From the NCBI GenBank assembly GCA_015222255.1, contig JADFUX010000004.1, positions 1-8,042 on the forward strand: 8,042 bases of DNA, written 5' to 3'. The notes under the pieces are model-generated. The model saw only the letters and a list, made by a program, of their open reading frames with translations. It made no database searches and was not told the origin of the DNA. Position 1 is the stretch's first letter. Each line of letters opens with the position of its first letter. Source of the stretch: Chloroflexota bacterium (GTDB lineage: Bacteria; Chloroflexota; Dehalococcoidia; GIF9; AB-539-J10). Shown piece by piece: positions 5,241-8,042 of the stretch. The translations under genes were made by a program, and so were the position numbers.

Positions 5241-5575
5241 GATACGCAGTGCCCGTAACAGATGGTAAAGTGGCTGCCCATTTTGGCCATTGCAGCCATT
5301 TTGCTTTTTTCGATGTTGATGAGACGAGAAACGCGATTATGAAGAACGAGGTAGTAGCTTCACCAGGACACGAGCCCGGATTTCTTCCAGGGTGGCTTGC
5401 TGAGGAAGGGATCTCTGTCATCATAGCCAGTGGCATGGGCTCCAGAGCACAGACCATTTTCACAGAGAACCGCATTCAAGTCGTCACTGGCACGCTAGAA
5501 GATGACCCGGAGATAGCAGTCATGAAATGTATAGGAGGCACGTTAGCTACCGACGATAATCCATGCGACCACTAG
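5237..5575 (+). CDS. NifX/NifB-type cluster-binding family protein (short form)
   Basis: The product is 112 residues, a normal length for a stand-alone NifX-like domain. It has MRYAVPVTDGKVAAHFGHC (Cys19 after HFGH), FFDVDE, PGFLPGWLAEEGISVIIASG, MGSRAQ, IQVVTG and the typical C-terminal CDH (residues 110-112). Relatives bind Fe-S or Fe-Mo type clusters; the HFGHC and CDH elements are potential ligands. The start overlaps the FmdB stop by 4 bp, and GGAGGG at 5221-5226 is its SD. Unlike the copy at 1795, it has no repeat and no coiled coil. It closes block B. Confidence 0.92.
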   Translation: MRYAVPVTDGKVAAHFGHCSHFAFFDVDETRNAIMKNEVVASPGHEPGFLPGWLAEEGISVIIASGMGSRAQTIFTENRIQVVTGTLEDDPEIAVMKCIGGTLATDDNPCDH

Positions 5576-5853
5576 CAGGCAGGGATATTGCCGTGATTCA
5601 CAGTGGCGAACCAAGTGCGGAGGTAAGACATAGAAGTGCTGTTGTTGGACTCTATGGTCGGCTAAGGAACAATTGCCAGCATGTCAATGAGAAATGCGGT
5701 GATGAAGGTTTGCAATTAGTCCCACATATGAGCCGCAGGTATCGATGGGAAGTCAATTCCTGCTGGCGGCCCTTATTATGAGCATATTATAGAAGTGAGA
5801 ACTCGCTAACAGTATACATCATACTGTATAGAAGGAGGGATAAGGTAACCTAG
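5576..5853 (+). other. 278-bp stretch with no convincing gene; possible gene remnant
   Basis: An open frame from ATG 5563 to 5781 would give 72 residues, but it starts inside the NifX gene, has no SD and no family signature. Its segment RDIAVIHSGEPSAEV vaguely recalls a NifX start. A second frame, 5732-5806, reads IPAGGPYYEHIIEVRTR before a stop, which looks protein-like but has no start. The mixture of partial frames would fit a decayed gene with frameshifts, but I cannot prove it. No terminator is visible. Confidence 0.3.
5809..5827. promoter_or_regulatory. Perfect inverted repeat upstream of the Mrp gene (operator candidate)
   Basis: ACAGTAT (5809-5815) and ATACTGT (5821-5827) are exact inverted copies around ACATC. 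The dyad is AT-rich, lies 26 bp upstream of the ATG at 5854 and directly before GGAGGG at 5834-5839. Its size and placement suit a repressor operator; a weak RNA hairpin is the alternative. No clear -35/-10 pair is visible around it. Confidence 0.4.
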
Positions 5854-6870
5854 ATGAAAAATAATGCCACAGACATCAAAGCACAAGTAAGGGAAGTACT
5901 GAATGAGGTGCCAGTCCCCGGAGTGACGCGCAGCCTGGTGCAGATGAATTTGGTCCGGAGCATCGAAGTCGAAGATAGCAGGGCAAAAGTCACTTTGGCT
6001 TCGACTGCGCTCCCCACCGAGTATCATGGTTGGCTCAGAGACAAAGCAGCCAGCGCAGTTCGTGAGCTTCAAGGTGTCACCGAAGCTGCTGTTGATCTCG
6101 TCGAAGTCAAACCCAAGGAGCTGAACCAGATTGAGAGAATCATAGCGGTAATGAGCGGCAAAGGGGGAGTAGGCAAGTCTTTGGTAGCTAGCCTACTGGC
6201 TACTTCCCTGGCTCGGGAAGGTAGAGATGTCGGCATACTTGATGCTGATATTACCGGTCCCAGCATTCCTAAGATGTTTGGCTTAAATGCTCGCCCCAGC
6301 GGCAGTGAGACAGGCATTTTACCCATATTATCCAGGTCTGGGATCGAGGTTATGTCCATGAACCTTCTATTGCCCAGTGAAGATGAAGCGGTTATCTGGC
6401 GGGGTCCTCTCATGTCCAAAGCCATTACTCAGTTCTGGGAGGAGGTACTCTGGGGCAAGCTCGACTATCTGGTAATAGACTTGCCACCTGGCACAGGAGA
6501 TGCGCCGTTGACAGTGATGCAAATAGTAGCTCTTTCCGGAGTAGTCGCTGTTTTCACTCCCCAGGACTTGACGGAGATGATAGTGATGAAGGCAGTGAAA
6601 ATGGCACACAAAATGAATGTTCGTGTGCTAGGGGTGGTGGAGAATATGAGCTATCTCTTGCTGCCTGAGACAGGCGAAAAACTGGAAATCTTCGGCCGGA
6701 GTAAAGGCAAAGACATGGCTACAGCTTCTGGAGCGCCTCTCTTAGGGATCTTGCCTATTGACCCGGAGTTAGCCAGACTGTGTGATGCAGGGGAGATTGA
6801 AAGGTACAGTTCGGATGCCGTATCTGAGATTTCTGCTAATCTCGCTGCGGTCTTAAATGATAAAAGGTGA
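5854..6870 (+). CDS. mrp: Mrp/ApbC (NBP35) P-loop ATPase with N-terminal MIP18/DUF59 domain, CxxC missing
   Basis: The product is 338 residues, close to the usual length. Residues 1-88 are a DUF59-type domain (GVTRSLVQMNLVRSIEVED). Walker A SGKGGVGKS is at 101-109, the switch LDADITGPSIPKMFG begins at about 129, and Walker B VIDLPPGTGD surrounds Asp209. Mrp proteins bind a bridging [4Fe-4S] cluster through a CxxC after ENMS and pass it to apoproteins. Here that site reads YLLLPETGEK after ENMS (263-266), with Leu270 and Thr273 where the cysteines are expected; the only cysteine in the whole protein is Cys310. It may therefore act as an ATPase partner rather than a cluster carrier. GGAGGG at 5834 is far from the ATG; AAGGT at 5842 is nearer. 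The stop overlaps the next start by 4 bp. Confidence 0.93.
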   Translation: MKNNATDIKAQVREVLNEVPVPGVTRSLVQMNLVRSIEVEDSRAKVTLASTALPTEYHGWLRDKAASAVRELQGVTEAAVDLVEVKPKELNQIERIIAVMSGKGGVGKSLVASLLATSLAREGRDVGILDADITGPSIPKMFGLNARPSGSETGILPILSRSGIEVMSMNLLLPSEDEAVIWRGPLMSKAITQFWEEVLWGKLDYLVIDLPPGTGDAPLTVMQIVALSGVVAVFTPQDLTEMIVMKAVKMAHKMNVRVLGVVENMSYLLLPETGEKLEIFGRSKGKDMATASGAPLLGILPIDPELARLCDAGEIERYSSDAVSEISANLAAVLNDKR

Positions 6871-7313
6871 ACGGTAGCTACTTATTGCTGGTTAGGCTTG
6901 TTACTGGGAAGGATATCCTGATAGGCAAGCTAGGCTATATCTACTTCCCTAAGGCCTTATATGCCTATGTGGGCTCCGCTATGAATGGGTTCAAGGCGAG
7001 GTTAGCTCATCACCTAAAGGAGGAGAAAAAGCCTCACTGGCATATCGATTACCTTCTTAATGAGGCTGATGTTTGGGAAATACTCTTGTACCCCAGCAAG
7101 CAGAGAGAGGAATGCGTTTTGGCTCAAGCTCTAGCCAGGGGATTCGAATCTATCCCTGGCTTCGGCTCAAGCGACTGTAGATGCAAGAGCCACCTCTACT
7201 TTGGAGATAGCGAACACAGCATGAAGGAGAAAATTGTGCAGGCAGTTGGCAAAGCAGGTATTACCTGCAAATCTTACCGCAGGAGGAGTCGGGAGAATGA
7301 CATCAGCATTTGA
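6867..7313 (+). CDS. DUF123 (GIY-YIG-like) protein
   Basis: The product is 148 residues. Recognisable DUF123 elements are GSYLLLV at 3-9, IGKLGYIYFP at 19-28, LYAYVGSAMNGFKARLAHHL at 31-50, PHWHIDYLL at 56-64 and GFGSSDCRCKSHLYF at 98-112. The family has a GIY-YIG nuclease-like fold and is sometimes linked to endonuclease III, but its activity is not established. The GTG start overlaps the Mrp stop (GTGA), and AAAGG just upstream serves as SD. The gene overlaps the NifU-type gene by 17 bp. Its place between two Fe-S assembly genes is notable, since endonuclease III-type enzymes carry an Fe-S cluster. The Cys104/Cys106 pair could itself hold metal. Confidence 0.88.
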   Translation: MNGSYLLLVRLVTGKDILIGKLGYIYFPKALYAYVGSAMNGFKARLAHHLKEEKKPHWHIDYLLNEADVWEILLYPSKQREECVLAQALARGFESIPGFGSSDCRCKSHLYFGDSEHSMKEKIVQAVGKAGITCKSYRRRSRENDISI

Positions 7314-7755
7314 TGACTCCTTTAAGGAGCTAGAACAATCTGTCATGGAGGATATGCGCAGGGTTTACACAGAGAAGACAATCGACCATTTCTTTAACCC
7401 AAGAAATCTGGGGCAAATTCAAGCTCCCGATGGATTTGCGAGCGTAACTGGTCCCTGTGGGGATACCATGGAGATATATCTCAGGGTAAATAACGGGAGG
7501 ATCATAAATGTCACTTTCTGGACCGACGGCTGTGGACCCAGCATTGCCTCCGGCAGTACGGTCACCGAAATGGTTAGGGGAAAGAGCCTCGTAGAAGCTA
7601 AGAAAATCAAGCAGGATGACATCCTGAATGCCCTGGGAGGACTGCCTGAGGAGAGCCTTCACTGTGCCCTTCTGGCGGCAAATACGCTTAGGGAGGCAAT
7701 CAGGGACTATCTGGCATTCAAGAACGAACCGTGGAAAAGGGCTTATAGGAGATGA
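7297..7755 (+). CDS. NifU/IscU-type iron-sulfur cluster scaffold protein
   Basis: The product is 152 residues. The U-type scaffold core begins RVYTEKTIDHFFNPRN, then GPCGDTMEIYLRV, FWTDGCGPSIASGS and LHCALLAANTLREAI. The three cluster-ligand cysteines (54, 79, 123) and the conserved Asp56 are present, so it should assemble [2Fe-2S]/[4Fe-4S] clusters for transfer. A short N-terminal extension (1-20) precedes the core. GGAGGAG at 7282-7288 supports the ATG at 7297; the internal ATG at 7345 has no SD. The C-terminal NfU and central [2Fe-2S] domains of full NifU are absent. No cysteine desulfurase gene is in the window, so sulfur must come from elsewhere in the genome. Confidence 0.93.
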   Translation: MTSAFDDSFKELEQSVMEDMRRVYTEKTIDHFFNPRNLGQIQAPDGFASVTGPCGDTMEIYLRVNNGRIINVTFWTDGCGPSIASGSTVTEMVRGKSLVEAKKIKQDDILNALGGLPEESLHCALLAANTLREAIRDYLAFKNEPWKRAYRR

Positions 7756-7770
7756 AGCCTGTCCCACACA

Positions 7771-7808
7771 GCAGCTTGGTGACGTAGCGCCCCGTCAGCG
7801 AAGACTGC
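7771..7808 (+). other. Stable imperfect hairpin in the intergenic spacer
   Basis: GCAGCTT (7771-7777) pairs with AAG-A-CTGC (7801-7808, one bulged A), and TGACG (7780-7784) pairs with CGTCA (7793-7797) around the loop TAGCGCCC, with a small GG/GCG internal loop between. That gives 12 base pairs. No T-run follows, so it is not a classical terminator; it may protect mRNA ends or tune expression of the 55-aa gene. A smaller dyad, CCTC-GGC-GAGG, follows at 7817-7827. Confidence 0.45.
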
Positions 7809-7849
7809 CGCACTAACCTCGGCGAGGCAACAATTAGAGGAGGTAACAC

Positions 7850-8017
7850 ATGAGCGTAGAAGAGGCACTAACTGAACTGCAAGGTATCTTAGGTAAGGGT
7901 TTGCACCCCACAGCAATCTCAAAGGTGAGAGAGGTTTTGATCAAAGTGAAAGGGGATAATGCTCACGGCCACAAGAGCTCGCCCAAAAGCAATGCCCAGA
8001 AGAATACGCGGGCCTGA
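7850..8017 (+). CDS. Hypothetical 55-aa basic protein
   Basis: A 55-codon frame starts at an ATG preceded by GAGGAGGT at 7837-7844, an excellent SD at normal spacing. The N-terminal half (MSVEEALTELQGILGKGLHP, then TAISKVREVLIKVKG) looks like two short amphipathic helices. The C-terminal half is Lys/Ser/Asn/His-rich and probably disordered. There is no cysteine, signal peptide or membrane segment. I do not recognise a family. The SD strength and the helical N-terminal half argue that it is real; it is short, so doubt remains. It lies 94 bp after the NifU-type gene, behind a hairpin. Confidence 0.6.
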   Translation: MSVEEALTELQGILGKGLHPTAISKVREVLIKVKGDNAHGHKSSPKSNAQKNTRA

Positions 8018-8042
8018 GTGAGGCCAATATGCAGGGGTGGAA

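Noticed and set aside
5146..5475. 109-aa open frame on the - strand
   Set aside because: Antisense to the FmdB and NifX genes, with no SD or family signature.
5604..5618. GG-N10-GC spacing resembling a sigma-54 promoter
   Set aside because: Only the core dinucleotides fit; the rest deviates, it would lie about 220 bp before the Mrp start, and no activator gene is in the window.
7330..7767. 145-aa open frame on the - strand
   Set aside because: Lies across the U-type scaffold gene, whose three ligand cysteines and motifs are intact in the + frame.
8018..8042. Start of another gene at GTG 8018 or ATG 8029
   Set aside because: Only a few codons are visible and no convincing SD precedes either; it cannot be judged.

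Overview
The window looks like part of the chromosome of an anaerobic bacterium. It is mid-GC, every gene is on the + strand, and there are many strong Shine-Dalgarno (SD) sites; the best, AAAGGAGGTGATC at 676-688, fits the complement of a typical bacterial 16S 3' end. The gene content (MinD-type ATPases with inserted ferredoxin domains, NifX-like proteins, FmdB zinc ribbons, DUF5320-type Gly-rich proteins, DUF134) is typical of anaerobes such as Dehalococcoidia/Chloroflexota, clostridia and deltaproteobacteria. The exact lineage is inference. No rRNA, tRNA, CRISPR or mobile element was seen.

Layout. Block A (1-2871): the end of a DUF134 regulator, four small low-complexity Gly/Arg/Tyr/Trp proteins, a NifX-like protein carrying a GMGR repeat and a coiled coil, an FmdB zinc ribbon, and a DUF5320/zinc-ribbon protein. 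A 171-bp intergenic stretch (2872-3042) with a long foldable structure follows. Block B (3043-5575): two paralogous MinD/ferredoxin ATPases flanking a 72-aa CxxC protein, then a second FmdB and a second NifX-like protein, mostly joined by 4-bp start/stop overlaps. A 278-bp stretch without a convincing gene (5576-5853) ends in an inverted repeat. Block C (5854-8017): an Mrp/ApbC ATPase lacking the CxxC cluster-binding motif, a DUF123 GIY-YIG-like protein, a NifU/IscU-type scaffold, a structured spacer and an unrecognised 55-aa gene.

How they may work together. NifU-type scaffold, Mrp ATPase, ferredoxin-containing MinD ATPases and NifX-type cluster-binding proteins together point to assembly or delivery of an Fe-S or mixed-metal cofactor. 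The set resembles the anaerobe-specific 'orange protein' (ORP) gene clusters of Desulfovibrio, which combine MinD/ferredoxin ATPases, an Mrp-type ATPase and a NifX-fold protein. New here, as far as I can tell from sequence alone, is the coupling to a family of low-complexity proteins. Three proteins (1137, 1351 and the NifX at 1795) end in the same type of coiled-coil tail, which suggests that they co-assemble. That functional reading is inference.
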